Origin: Pseudomonadota bacterium
GTDB taxonomy: Bacteria; Pseudomonadota; Gammaproteobacteria; Acidithiobacillales; Acidithiobacillaceae
Assembly: GCA_021821885.1 (NCBI GenBank)
Contig: JAKARO010000008.1
Coordinates: 1 to 64,000, forward strand
Direction: 5' to 3'
DNA: 64,000 bases
Of the stretch, positions 6,420-15,200 are shown piece after piece. The first letter of the stretch is position 1, and every line of letters begins with the position of its first letter. Made by a program: the position numbers and the translations under genes. The notes under the pieces are model-generated. The model searched no databases and had not been told where the DNA came from. It saw only the letters and a list, made by a program, of their open reading frames with translations.

Positions 6420-9208
6420 GAAGCCTCCGCATATTCCCTGCGCAGCATCTGCTGAATCTCTGGCCGGCAGGAACCGCACTCGCTGCCAGCGCCACAGGCA
6501 GCCAGGACGGCCTCCAGGCTCCGGGCACCCGCATGGATGACCTGCCGGATAGTCTTTTCATCAATGCCCCTGCAGGCGCAGACGCCACGGGAGTGCTCCC
6601 GGCCACGCAAATCCCCGGGCACGCGCGGCGCCAGCAGGGCCAGACGAATGGGCTGTACCGGGTAGGCTTCCAGCAGAAGCTGCCGCAGCCAGTCCAGGGT
6701 CTGCAGGTCACCCCAGAGGCGCAGGCCATGCAGATGGCCCTCCCGGATTTGCAGGCGTTTGCTGATGCCATTGCCGGGGTCTTCATAGAGCAGCGTCTCG
6801 GGTCCGGCCAGACCCAGACACTGGTCCCATTCCCCGGCCAGGCCGGTGCGGGGCGCCTGCTCCGCCGCCACGCGCAGCAGGACGGCTTCCTGGTCCCCGG
6901 CGCCGAGACGGCAGAGACTGGCATAGGGAAAGTCCTTTGCCAGTTCGCGCAGTCCGGAAAGGCCTGTCCCATCGCCCATCCGCAAGAGAACGGCCGCCTC
7001 CCAGGGAAGCCCTGCCGCCTCAATCTGCACGGCGGTATGCTTGAACTCCGGTTCTCCGGAATAGGGGTCGATGGCAGACAGCGTAAGGGAATTGCAGAGC
7101 GCCGCCGGGGCATGGCGCTGACCAAAATGCATCGGCACGAACAGTAGCCCCGGCTGGAGAGATTCGTCCAGACGCAGGCGGTACAGGGCCTGCCCGCGCC
7201 TGCTGCGCACCCGCACCAGTTGTGCTTCCTGAAACCCCAGGCGCTGCGCATCGTGCGGATGGATATCGAGAAAGGCCTCCTCTGCACTGGCAAAGAGGCC
7301 CGCAACGCGCCCGCTGCGTGCCATGCCATGCCACTGGTCCCTCAGTCTGCCGGTGGTCAGGCGCCAGGGGTAGCGAACGTCGATTTCCTCGGCCACCCCA
7401 AGGTGCGCCGGGGCGTGAAAGCGCGCGTGGCCATCCTCCGTGGGGAAGATCCCGTCCCCATACAGACGGTTCAGTCCCTGTCGCGCTCCCGCGGGGAAAG
7501 GCCACTGCTGGGGACCGTCCTGGTCGAGGGTGACAATTTCGAGGCCCCCGATATCGAGGTCCTGGCCTACGGTGCAGCGCCGGTATTCGGCAAAAATGCT
7601 GGCGGTATCCTGGAAGGGGAACATGCGCGCCGCGCGCTGGCGCCACGAAGCATCCCGGGAATCGGGCAGCGCCGTCCCCAGACGGTCGAGAGCCGTGCCC
7701 AGGGCATGGGCAAAACCGCAAAAAATCTGCCAGTCGGGAATCGCCTCACCCGGGGGAGGGACAGCCGCCTGGAGATGCGAAATCCGGCGCTCGGAATTGG
7801 TCATCAGGGCCTCGCGTTCTCCCCAGCTGGCTGCGGGCAGAACCCAGTGCGCGAAGGGCATGGTCTCGCCGTCCAGATAGCTTTCCTGCAAAACGACCTG
7901 CTCCGCCCGCTGCAGGGCGCGTTCCACCTGCTGGCGGTCTGGCAGGGAGAGAACAGGATTGGTGCAGGTGATCCAGATGGCGGCAATCTCGCCCTGTTCC
8001 ATGGCCTGGAAGAGCGGCACGGCCGTGAGCCCGGGTTCCGGGTTCAGGGTATCAATCCCCCAGATCCCGGCGATGGTGGCCCGGTGCTCCGGATTGGCGA
8101 CTTCCCGGTGCCCGGGCAGCAGGGCGGGCATGCCGCCCGTCTCCCGGCCGCCCATGGCATTGGGCTGGCCGGTCAGGCTGAATGGTCCCGCGCCTGGACG
8201 GCCAATCTGTCCGGTTGCCAAATGGAGATTGATCAGGGCAACGTTGTTGTCGGTTCCGTGGGCAGACTGGTTCAGCCCCTGGCACCACAGGGAGAGGGCG
8301 GCCCGGGCAGTACCAAAATATTCGGCGGCCCGGTGCAGGTCGTCCGCGGAGATCTGGCAGATCTCCGCGACCCGCTGTGGCGTGTATTCCTGCACGAGCC
8401 GTTTCAGTTCCGTCCAGCCCGCGGTATGCTCCCGGATGAACGCCCCGTCCAGCCAGTTGTTCCAGACCAGCAGATGGAGCATGCCATGAAACAGGGCCAC
8501 ATCGGTTCCGGGAAGAATGGGCAGGTAGAGATCCGCGATGCCGGCCGTCGCCGTACGTCTGGGATCGACGACGATAATGCGCAAGTCTGGACGTTTGGCC
8601 CTGGCGGCCTCTATGCGCCGGAAAAGGATGGGATGGGCATAGGCAACGTTCGCCCCGACAATGAACAGGCAGTCCGCCGCTTCCAGGTCTTCATAGCTGC
8701 AGGGCACGGAATCCATGCCCAGACTCCGCTTGTAACCGGTGACCGCCGAGGCCATGCAGAGCCGTGAGTTGGTATCGATATGGTTGGTGCCGAGGAAGCC
8801 CTTGGCCAGTTTGTTGACGACATAATAGTCTTCGGTAGGCAGCTGCCCGGAAACGTAAAAGGCCAGGGCCTGGGGTCCCCGATCGTGGTAGAGTGTGGCC
8901 CAGTCCCCGGCGATCTGCTCCAGGGACTGATCCCACGACAGCGGTTGCCAGGTTCCTTCCTTCTGGCGCTGCAGCGGTGCGACGGCGCGGCCGGGCCCAT
9001 GCACGGTCTGGTGCAGCGTGTTTCCCTTGCTGCACAGCTGCCCGAAATTGGCGGGGTGGCCGGGATCCCCCCGTACGCCCAGAATCTGCGCGCCGTCGTG
9101 TTCGATGAGGACTCCGCAGCCGGTACCACAATAGGGACACACCGACCTGCACAGCCTGTGTGGCTGGCTGTACAGCGCCTGGCGGTCTTCTTCAGGGCTG
9201 GCGTTCAT
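6416..9208 (-). CDS. nasA: Assimilatory nitrate reductase, catalytic subunit
   Basis: 930 residues, a cytoplasmic molybdopterin enzyme reducing nitrate to nitrite. The N-terminal [4Fe-4S] ligands are Cys24, Cys27, Cys31 and Cys59 (SVCPYCGTGCG and QLCSKG). The molybdenum-site region SRLCMASAVTGYKRSLG follows, and the C-terminal molybdopterin-binding domain begins near LTTGRLRDQWHGM. The last 60 residues form an extra BFD-like [2Fe-2S] domain (VCACRGIDEKTIRQVI, ending SECGSC), as in NasA proteins that take electrons without a separate NasC. There is no Tat signal. It overlaps nirD and ybiB by 4 bases at each end. Confidence 0.92.
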   Translation of the reverse strand: MNASPEEDRQALYSQPHRLCRSVCPYCGTGCGVLIEHDGAQILGVRGDPGHPANFGQLCSKGNTLHQTVHGPGRAVAPLQRQKEGTWQPLSWDQSLEQIAGDWATLYHDRGPQALAFYVSGQLPTEDYYVVNKLAKGFLGTNHIDTNSRLCMASAVTGYKRSLGMDSVPCSYEDLEAADCLFIVGANVAYAHPILFRRIEAARAKRPDLRIIVVDPRRTATAGIADLYLPILPGTDVALFHGMLHLLVWNNWLDGAFIREHTAGWTELKRLVQEYTPQRVAEICQISADDLHRAAEYFGTARAALSLWCQGLNQSAHGTDNNVALINLHLATGQIGRPGAGPFSLTGQPNAMGGRETGGMPALLPGHREVANPEHRATIAGIWGIDTLNPEPGLTAVPLFQAMEQGEIAAIWITCTNPVLSLPDRQQVERALQRAEQVVLQESYLDGETMPFAHWVLPAASWGEREALMTNSERRISHLQAAVPPPGEAIPDWQIFCGFAHALGTALDRLGTALPDSRDASWRQRAARMFPFQDTASIFAEYRRCTVGQDLDIGGLEIVTLDQDGPQQWPFPAGARQGLNRLYGDGIFPTEDGHARFHAPAHLGVAEEIDVRYPWRLTTGRLRDQWHGMARSGRVAGLFASAEEAFLDIHPHDAQRLGFQEAQLVRVRSRRGQALYRLRLDESLQPGLLFVPMHFGQRHAPAALCNSLTLSAIDPYSGEPEFKHTAVQIEAAGLPWEAAVLLRMGDGTGLSGLRELAKDFPYASLCRLGAGDQEAVLLRVAAEQAPRTGLAGEWDQCLGLAGPETLLYEDPGNGISKRLQIREGHLHGLRLWGDLQTLDWLRQLLLEAYPVQPIRLALLAPRVPGDLRGREHSRGVCACRGIDEKTIRQVIHAGARSLEAVLAACGAGSECGSCRPEIQQMLRREYAEAS

Positions 9209-9525
9209 GGCTGCTCCCCTGGCAGCCCCAGCCAGATCTCTTCTCCTTCTGTCCGGACCGGGAAGGTGCGTACGCAACCCTGATCCGGTGGTAACGCCTC
9301 GCCGCTACAAAGATCGATCTGCCAGTTGTGCAGGGGGCAGAACACGGTCGTGCCGGACACAAAGCCCTCGGAGAGAGGGCCACCGCGATGGGGACAGCGG
9401 TTGTGTACGGCAAATAGCGTTCCCTCCTCGTTGCACAGGACCGCAATCTGGCCGGCAGGCGTCTCCACATAACGGCCGCCGCCCGGCGGAACTTCATTCA
9501 CCTTGCCCAGAGGAAACCATTGCAT
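9205..9525 (-). CDS. nirD: Nitrite reductase small subunit, Rieske type
   Basis: 106 residues with a Rieske [2Fe-2S] centre: Cys44 and His46 in RCPHRGGPLSEG, Cys63 and His66 in FCPLHNWQID. NirD partners NirB in cytoplasmic NADH-dependent reduction of nitrite to ammonium. It follows nirB by 12 bases and overlaps nasA by 4, so the three reductase proteins are made from one message. Length is typical of NirD. Confidence 0.92.
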   Translation of the reverse strand: MQWFPLGKVNEVPPGGGRYVETPAGQIAVLCNEEGTLFAVHNRCPHRGGPLSEGFVSGTTVFCPLHNWQIDLCSGEALPPDQGCVRTFPVRTEGEEIWLGLPGEQP

Positions 9526-9537
9526 TTCTTGTCCTCC

Positions 9538-11976
9538 TTACGCCGAAACACGCCGCAGGGGCGCAGCATGGATATCCAGCCGGCCCGCAACGGCTTCTGC
9601 CCATGGGTCCCGTTCCTGCAGGATGGCAAAGTCCAGCCGGGCCGCCAGCTCCTCTCTCTGCACGGGATCCTCGACCACCCGCTCCCGGATGCGGGCCATG
9701 CCCACGCGTTCGACCCACGGGGCCGTACGCTCCAGGTACTGCGCTTCTTCGCGGTACATCTGTAAAAAGGCCTTCGCGACCAGGATCACCTCGGCTTCGC
9801 TTTTAACCCTGGTGAGGAGATCTGCGGCACGCACCTTCATGCCGCCATTGCCACCGATATAGATTTCCCAGCCAGAATCGACACCAATCACGCCAAAGTC
9901 CTTGACAGTGCTTTCGGCGCAGTTGCGTGGACAGCCCGATGCCGCCAGCTTGACCTTGTGGGGTGCCCACATCCGTTCGAGATTTTTTTCCAGATCGATA
10001 GCGAGCCGTGTACTGTCCTGCACCCCAAAGCGGCAAAATTCCTGGCCCACGCAGGATTTCACCGTCCGCAGGGCTTTTCCGTAGGCATGTCCGGATGGCA
10101 TACCGAGTTCCGCCCAGATCGCCGGCAATTTCTCCTTGGGGACACCCAGCAGATCAAGACGCTGGCCGCCGGTAAATTTCACCATGGGGACGGCGTGACG
10201 TTCTGCCACTTCGGCAATCCGTTTCAGTTCTGCTGGCGTGGTCACGCCACCATAGATGCGGGGAATGACCGAGTAGGTGCCATCTTTCTGGATATTGGCA
10301 TGGGCGCGCTCGTTGATGAAACGTGCCGAGGCGTCATCGTACCCCTCGGCTGGCCATGCGGTACGTACATAGTAATTGACTGCCGGCCGGCAGCCCGCGC
10401 AGCCGCCGGGATTGCGCCAGTCCAGAAAACGGAAAACCTCGCGCACGGAGAGCAGCCTTTCTTGCTGGATGGCATCCCGTACTTCCTGATGGCTATAGTC
10501 GGTACAGCCACACAGGGCCTTTTTCCGTGCGCTGCTGCCGTATACGCCACCCAGGGTGCTGGCCAGAAGCTGCTCTACGAGTCCTGTACAGGAACCACAG
10601 GAAGCGCTGGCCTTGGTACATTTGCGCACTTCTTCCAGCGTAAAGAGGCCGTCGCGGATGGCGCTGATGATCTGCCCCTTGCTGATGCCATTACAGCCAC
10701 AGATCTCCGCCGTATCCGGAAGCCGTGCCACCTGGTTGGCCCCGGCATGCCCGGCGTCCCCCAAATGGGTCTCGCCAAAGAGGAGGTGATCGCGCAGGGC
10801 CGAAATATCGGTCTCTTCCCGCAGGTGCTCAAACAGCCATGGACCAATACTGGTATCGCCATAGAGGAGAATCCCCTTGATCCTGTGTTCCTGGAGAACA
10901 ACTTTTTTGTAGATACCCTGGTGCGCATCAAGGAGGGTGAGTTCTTCCGTGTTGTCCCCGCCGCGGAAGTCTCCGGCCGAAAACAGCTCGATTCCCGTTA
11001 CCTTCAGCTTGGTGCTGGTCACCGATCCCTCATATCGCATGCGTCCATACTCGGCCAGGTGATTGGCGGCCACTTTTGCCTGTTCGAAAAGCGGTGCAAC
11101 CAGACCATAGGTCATTCCCCGATGCTGCACACATTCGCCTACAGCGTAGATGCGTGGATCGTAGGTCTGCAGGGTGTCGTTGACCAGGATACCCTGTTCG
11201 CAGGCCACGCCTGCCGTCTGGGCAAGACCGGTCCGGGGCCGGATACCCACCGTCATGACCACGATCCGCGCCGGAATACTGCTGCCATCCTGGAAACGCA
11301 GGCCCTCTACACGCCCTTCGCCCAGCACGGCAGCGCTTTCCCGTTCCATCAGAAAGCGGATGCCGCGGGCTTCCATCGCCTCCTGCAGCATGGCTCCACC
11401 ACGCCCGTCCAGCTGCCTGTCCAGGGGCCAGGCCCGGCGGTGGACGACGGTTACCTGCATGCCGCGCGCATTCAGGCCGTGCGCCACCTCCAGACCCAGA
11501 AGACCGGCACCGATGATGACCGCCCCGCCGCCGCCAGTACTCACCTGGGTGAGTGCCTCGACGTCCCGCATGTCGCGATAGCTGTATACGCCGGGGAGAT
11601 CATTGCCGGGAATCGGAGCCATGGCCGCCGCGGCACCGGTCGCAAGCAGGAGGCGGTCGTAGGGTGCCGTTTCCCCGCTGGCGGTGATCACCCGGCGGTG
11701 AACACGGTCGATCTGCACTACCGGACTGCCGGTGCACAGCGTAATCCCATGCCCGGCGTACCAGTCGTAATCGTTCAGGATGGTTTCTTCCATCCGCATC
11801 TCGCCTGCGAGCACCGGAGTGAGCAGAATCCGGTTGTAGTTGGGATGGGGTTCATCCCCAAAGACCGTGATCTCGTAGAGATCGGGTGCCATCCGGAGCA
11901 GTTCCTCAACGGTGCGGATTCCCGCCATGCCGTTTCCCACCACCACCAAGCGCGCTTTTCGTGCCCTGTTGCCCAT
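9538..11976 (-). CDS. nirB: Nitrite reductase [NAD(P)H] large subunit
   Basis: 812 residues. The N-terminal half is an FAD/NAD(P)H oxidoreductase (VVVGNGMAGIRTVEELL; second dinucleotide fold VIIGAGLLGLEVAHG). A BFD-like [2Fe-2S] domain follows (ICGCNGISKGQI, KASASCGSC), and a siroheme/[4Fe-4S] domain carries the paired cysteines CVGQEFC and ASGCPRNC. It performs the six-electron reduction of nitrite to ammonium. First gene of the operon; its ATG lies about 20 bases after a leader terminator, with GGAG upstream. Expression therefore depends on readthrough of that terminator. Confidence 0.95.
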   Translation of the reverse strand: MGNRARKARLVVVGNGMAGIRTVEELLRMAPDLYEITVFGDEPHPNYNRILLTPVLAGEMRMEETILNDYDWYAGHGITLCTGSPVVQIDRVHRRVITASGETAPYDRLLLATGAAAAMAPIPGNDLPGVYSYRDMRDVEALTQVSTGGGGAVIIGAGLLGLEVAHGLNARGMQVTVVHRRAWPLDRQLDGRGGAMLQEAMEARGIRFLMERESAAVLGEGRVEGLRFQDGSSIPARIVVMTVGIRPRTGLAQTAGVACEQGILVNDTLQTYDPRIYAVGECVQHRGMTYGLVAPLFEQAKVAANHLAEYGRMRYEGSVTSTKLKVTGIELFSAGDFRGGDNTEELTLLDAHQGIYKKVVLQEHRIKGILLYGDTSIGPWLFEHLREETDISALRDHLLFGETHLGDAGHAGANQVARLPDTAEICGCNGISKGQIISAIRDGLFTLEEVRKCTKASASCGSCTGLVEQLLASTLGGVYGSSARKKALCGCTDYSHQEVRDAIQQERLLSVREVFRFLDWRNPGGCAGCRPAVNYYVRTAWPAEGYDDASARFINERAHANIQKDGTYSVIPRIYGGVTTPAELKRIAEVAERHAVPMVKFTGGQRLDLLGVPKEKLPAIWAELGMPSGHAYGKALRTVKSCVGQEFCRFGVQDSTRLAIDLEKNLERMWAPHKVKLAASGCPRNCAESTVKDFGVIGVDSGWEIYIGGNGGMKVRAADLLTRVKSEAEVILVAKAFLQMYREEAQYLERTAPWVERVGMARIRERVVEDPVQREELAARLDFAILQERDPWAEAVAGRLDIHAAPLRRVSA

Positions 11977-11997
11977 CGTGACGAGTCTCCAAAGAAA

Positions 11998-12069
11998 AAA
12001 GGCGTAGCCAGCCATAAATGCTGACGACGCCTTTGCCGTTTCACATGCGGACAACCAGTAAGGCTGTCC
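11998..12069 (-). terminator. Attenuator leader of the nirB operon
   Basis: The minus strand folds into AAAGGCGT/ACGCCTTT (12034-12027 with 12005-11998), with an inner CAGC/GCTG stem and a run of six T, an intrinsic terminator just upstream of the nirB ribosome-binding site. Preceding it are a GGACAGCC/GGTTGTCC hairpin with a TTACT loop (12069-12049) and an alternative stem using CCG/CGG (12050-12036). Its extension to CGGCAA shares 12033-12034 with the terminator arm. This arrangement suits NasT-dependent antitermination. The classic hexaloop with A1 and G4 is not obvious here, unlike in the narK leader. Confidence 0.7.
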
Positions 12070-12079
12070 CGCAAATAAA

Positions 12080-12095
12080 AGCAAATCCTATGCCA
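12080..12095 (-). promoter_or_regulatory. Sigma-54 promoter of nirB
   Basis: Minus-strand TGGCAT-AGGAT-TTGCT matches the RpoN consensus TGGCAC-N5-TTGCW at all but one position, with the invariant GG-N10-GC spacing (G12094/G12093 and G12082/C12081). Predicted initiation near 12069 falls at the first base of the leader hairpin, which supports the call independently. Confidence 0.75.
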
Positions 12096-12177
12096 CACAA
12101 GGGAATGATATAATACAGGGGGTTATAAGGTTGCGGACATCCGTCTGCGGCAATACAGTGCAATTCATGGGGCATCA

Positions 12178-12194
12178 GGCACCCATATGGTGCA
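12178..12194. promoter_or_regulatory. NtrC-like enhancer site upstream of nirB
   Basis: Minus-strand TGCACCATATGGGTGCC is a dyad of the form GCAC-N7-GTGC, the NtrC-binding pattern. It lies about 110-120 bases before the predicted nirB start, the usual enhancer distance for a sigma-54 promoter, between the porin stop codon and nirB. The same dyad could instead serve as a weak terminator for the porin gene, but no T-run follows. Confidence 0.5.
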
Positions 12195-12197
12195 TTT

Positions 12198-13439
12198 CTA
12201 GAAGGTCGCATTGACAAAGACCCATGCGCCAGCGGTATTCACGCCATAGTGGCTGCGACGGTAGTCGGCATACTGTACACCCGCAGTCCAGTGGCGTGAA
12301 AAACGGTGAATCGCGGAAAGGTCAATTTCATGCCCGTAGGACTGGCCATGATCCGCGCTGCGAAAATCGTAATAGGTGGCCTGCAGGGCAGTGCCCAGCA
12401 CCTTGCCGGCCAGGGTGAAATAGAGGCTGCGCAGGCCCGTGCGTGGTGTGGTCAGAAACACCTCGGCCCAGCCGTTGAAGGCATGCTTGGTGGCCAGGGG
12501 TGTCTGAAAGCCATAGCTGCCATTCCGGCTGCCCATGACCATGTAGTTGGCGGCAATCCCGGCCCAGGACCAGCGAATGCCGCTGCTGAGATGGTAATAC
12601 TGGGTATTGATCCGGGAACTTCCGCCATCGTAGGGCAGCTGCCGTGCATAGGTGAAGCCGTAGGGAATCTGGAGTCTGGCGCCCACAGGAATGCTGCCCT
12701 GCACCCGCATGCCAAGAGTCTGGCTGTTACAGACCTGGGCGCTGCCCTGCAGGAAACAGGCGGCCGCTCCCGGAATGGCACTTCTGGCCTGGTTTCCGTA
12801 CCAGTACCCAAAGGCCTGGACATGGAACAGGGATGAGGGCTGCCAGTGGACTTCTCCCAGGAAAGTCCGGCTGGGCACATTTTCGTCAAGGATATTTTTG
12901 ATGCGCCAGATATAGGCAGTATAGATACCCCAGGCACCAGGAAGACTTTCTCCCGCAGAAATGGCGTCGAAGCTTTGCGGGGTTTGCCGGAAGCCGACAG
13001 CGCCGACAAAGCGCTGGTCGTCCAGCGCGATCTCCTGGCGGCCAACCCGCAGATCCAGCCCGGCCACACCGTGATACTGCAGGAAAGCCTGGTTGATATT
13101 GGCTTCCTGCGGGTCGGGAATGACAGCGTATGCGGTTTTGCCGTTTTGGAGGCTGTTATAGTGGTTCACCATCCCGGCGACGTCGACAAACTGGAGATCG
13201 GCACTGAATCCGGCGATGGGCCTGCTGGCCAGACCCAGCAGGGTTTGTACAGTGAAGGCCTGGGCATTCCGCTTGCCGGTCTGGGACATGAACTCATACC
13301 GGGGGCGGAAACTGAGACTGACCTTGCCCTGGCCAAGGGCGGATGACAGGGGATCGCCCCAGGCGTCGGACTGGGAGAACGCTGCGGCTGCAATGGCGGC
13401 TAGCAGCACAGGAATACGGAGATGCGGGATTTTTGCCAT
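12198..13439 (-). CDS. Outer-membrane porin, alginate-export-like family
   Basis: 413 residues with a signal peptide (MAKIPHLRIPVLLAAIAAAAF, cleavage near 25-28) followed by alternating aromatic and polar strands and a C-terminal Phe (WVFVNATF), the hallmark of a beta-barrel. Segments such as FRPRYEFMSQTGKRNAQAFT and LRVGRQEIALDDQRFVGAVG match the alginate-export-type porin group. It follows narK by 74 bases, so it probably lets nitrate or nitrite cross the outer membrane; that role is inferred from context. The frame is open far upstream, but the signal peptide fixes the start. Confidence 0.8.
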   Translation of the reverse strand: MAKIPHLRIPVLLAAIAAAAFSQSDAWGDPLSSALGQGKVSLSFRPRYEFMSQTGKRNAQAFTVQTLLGLASRPIAGFSADLQFVDVAGMVNHYNSLQNGKTAYAVIPDPQEANINQAFLQYHGVAGLDLRVGRQEIALDDQRFVGAVGFRQTPQSFDAISAGESLPGAWGIYTAYIWRIKNILDENVPSRTFLGEVHWQPSSLFHVQAFGYWYGNQARSAIPGAAACFLQGSAQVCNSQTLGMRVQGSIPVGARLQIPYGFTYARQLPYDGGSSRINTQYYHLSSGIRWSWAGIAANYMVMGSRNGSYGFQTPLATKHAFNGWAEVFLTTPRTGLRSLYFTLAGKVLGTALQATYYDFRSADHGQSYGHEIDLSAIHRFSRHWTAGVQYADYRRSHYGVNTAGAWVFVNATF

Positions 13440-13513
13440 GATAGACTCCAGGGACAGGAGATCCGGACAGCGGCGGACTTGCCGCTGCGGGAGAATGACG
13501 GATTGACGGGGAA

Positions 13514-14914
13514 TTAGTCGGTGAGCATGGAGTAGCTGCGTTCCCCGGAAGTCCTCTGGATACCGGGTTCTGCCGCAATCCTGGCCCAGGGCAGCCAGTG
13601 GCGGCGCAGGGCCGAAACCAGCAGCAAGGCCGTGGCGCTGAGCACGGCAAAAATCCCGAAGCCCCAGTGATAGCTGCCTGTTTGTTCTTTCGCAATGCCC
13701 AGGATCACCGGCAGGTAGAAACCACCCACACCGCCCGCAGCCCCGACAATGCCGGTCATCAAGCCGGTTTTTTCTGGCCAGCGCAGAGGAACAAGCTGAA
13801 ACGTGGCGCCATTTCCCAGACCAAAAGCAGCGTACAGCACCAGAAAAAAGGCGATGCTCACGGCCAGGGTCGGGGTCCACAGGGCAAAGGTCCCATCAAT
13901 GAGACAGATCCCCGCAAGGAAGTATTGCAGGGCCCGGGCACCAGAAATGCGGTCTGCAATGTGCCCGCCCACAGGACGCAGGATGGCACCGGTCAGGGCA
14001 AAGATCCCCATCAGCATCCCCGCCTCCACTTTGGGCAGATGGTAGAGCGAGACCAGAAGCAGGCTCACGAAGGCCGACATGCCTACAAAACCGCCGAAAG
14101 TGATGGCATAGACCAGAACCAGTGCCCAGGTATCCCGCTCCGCAAGCACGCGGAAGTAGCGGGCCGGCAAAAAGACCAGGGATAGGAGCACTCCATATAC
14201 CGGCAGCATCAGCAGGGCCGCTTTTCCCTGCAATCCAAGCCAGCCTGAGGGTGCGGCGACGGCAAGAAAGGCCAGTCCCAGGAGTGTCAGTCCCCAGCCC
14301 CAGGCCGCCGGTCCCACCTTTCCGGTTTTTGGGGCACGGTCTTTTCCCCAGAACCAGAGCGCCAGTGCGGCCAGGCCGAGCAGGGGCAGAACGGCCCCTG
14401 CTGCGTGGGCCCAGCCAAAATGGCCAGCCAGGGGAGGGAAAAGGAAACCGTCAAGAACGGCGCCAATGTTCCCTGCAGCAGCAATGCCGAGAACCGTGCC
14501 CTGTATTTTTGGGGGATAGTTGCTGCCTGCCATGGGGAGGGCAACGGCAAAACTGGCGCCACCGACACCCAGCAGTATGCCCAGAAAAATCAGGGCGCCA
14601 TACCCCAGTGGCTGGGGATAGAGGAACAGGATGAGTGGAGGAATGGCAGAGACTGCAACGCCGGCCAGGGCTAGCCAGCGCCCATCCATGGCCTGATAGA
14701 GGTTGCCCATGCCAATACGCAAAATTGCGGCGGCCAGAACCGGGATGGCTACCAGGTACCCCTGCTGCATGGGAGAAAGATGCAGGCTCTGGATCATGTA
14801 GGGCGCGAGAGGGCCATACAGGAGCCAGACCGTGAAACCCGTATCAAAATAGAGAAAGCTGGCAAGCAGGGCACGCCAGTTTCCCGCCCGCAGTTGGGAG
14901 AGCATGGATCGCAT
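13514..14914 (-). CDS. narK: Nitrate/nitrite MFS transporter
   Basis: 466 residues, 12 predicted membrane helices, NNP family. Both nitrate-signature regions are present: GGASFAVALPMAGSNYPPK near 118-136 and GLGNGATFQLVPLRWPEKTG near 360, each rich in glycine. It imports nitrate, or exchanges it for nitrite, across the inner membrane. First gene of a unit with its own sigma-54 promoter and leader terminator, followed by the porin. The cytoplasmic assimilatory reductase downstream makes uptake the likely direction. Confidence 0.9.
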   Translation of the reverse strand: MRSMLSQLRAGNWRALLASFLYFDTGFTVWLLYGPLAPYMIQSLHLSPMQQGYLVAIPVLAAAILRIGMGNLYQAMDGRWLALAGVAVSAIPPLILFLYPQPLGYGALIFLGILLGVGGASFAVALPMAGSNYPPKIQGTVLGIAAAGNIGAVLDGFLFPPLAGHFGWAHAAGAVLPLLGLAALALWFWGKDRAPKTGKVGPAAWGWGLTLLGLAFLAVAAPSGWLGLQGKAALLMLPVYGVLLSLVFLPARYFRVLAERDTWALVLVYAITFGGFVGMSAFVSLLLVSLYHLPKVEAGMLMGIFALTGAILRPVGGHIADRISGARALQYFLAGICLIDGTFALWTPTLAVSIAFFLVLYAAFGLGNGATFQLVPLRWPEKTGLMTGIVGAAGGVGGFYLPVILGIAKEQTGSYHWGFGIFAVLSATALLLVSALRRHWLPWARIAAEPGIQRTSGERSYSMLTD

Positions 14915-14944
14915 AAGGGGCTCCTCAGGCAGTCAAAAACAGAA

Positions 14945-15011
14945 AAGGCGTTCCCGACCGTTACCGGTCAGGAACGCCTTCGTTCCACGAAATCCCCCGT
15001 CATTGGGAGAT
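14945..15011 (-). terminator. NasT-type antiterminator leader of narK
   Basis: On the minus strand a 7-bp stem ATCTCCC/GGGGGAT encloses the hexaloop AATGAC (15011-14992), with A at position 1 and G at position 4 as in ANTAR-binding hairpins. A second stem TTTCG/CGAAG (14992-14978) shares 14978-14980 with the following terminator AAGGCGTTCC/GGAACGCCTT (14980-14945), which is trailed by TTCTGTTTTT. The two structures are therefore mutually exclusive, the layout expected for antitermination. Confidence 0.75.
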
Positions 15012-15027
15012 GTCCTGGCTATGCCAA

Positions 15028-15042
15028 GCAGAAATCATGCCA
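15028..15042 (-). promoter_or_regulatory. Sigma-54 promoter of narK
   Basis: Minus-strand TGGCAT-GATTT-CTGC keeps GG-N10-GC spacing (G15041/G15040, G15029/C15028) and differs from consensus TGGCAC-N5-TTGC at two positions. Predicted initiation near 15016 lies five bases before the first leader hairpin. Confidence 0.65.
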
Positions 15043-15200
15043 TTGACAGGGGGCCGGGCTGGGGATTCGGGTTGCAACCAGCACGGACGGTCTGTTGTGC
15101 CAGTCCGGCAGCCAGAATTGCGTGATCGGTGAAAGCCTGCTGCTGGTGCATCTGCCCTGTTTTGGGGCCCCAAAATGGACGCTGGACCATTCCCGGGCAA

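Noticed and set aside
12179-12193. Terminator of the porin gene (GCACC/GGTGC hairpin)
   Set aside because: No T-run follows on the coding strand; the dyad fits an NtrC site better, though both remain possible.
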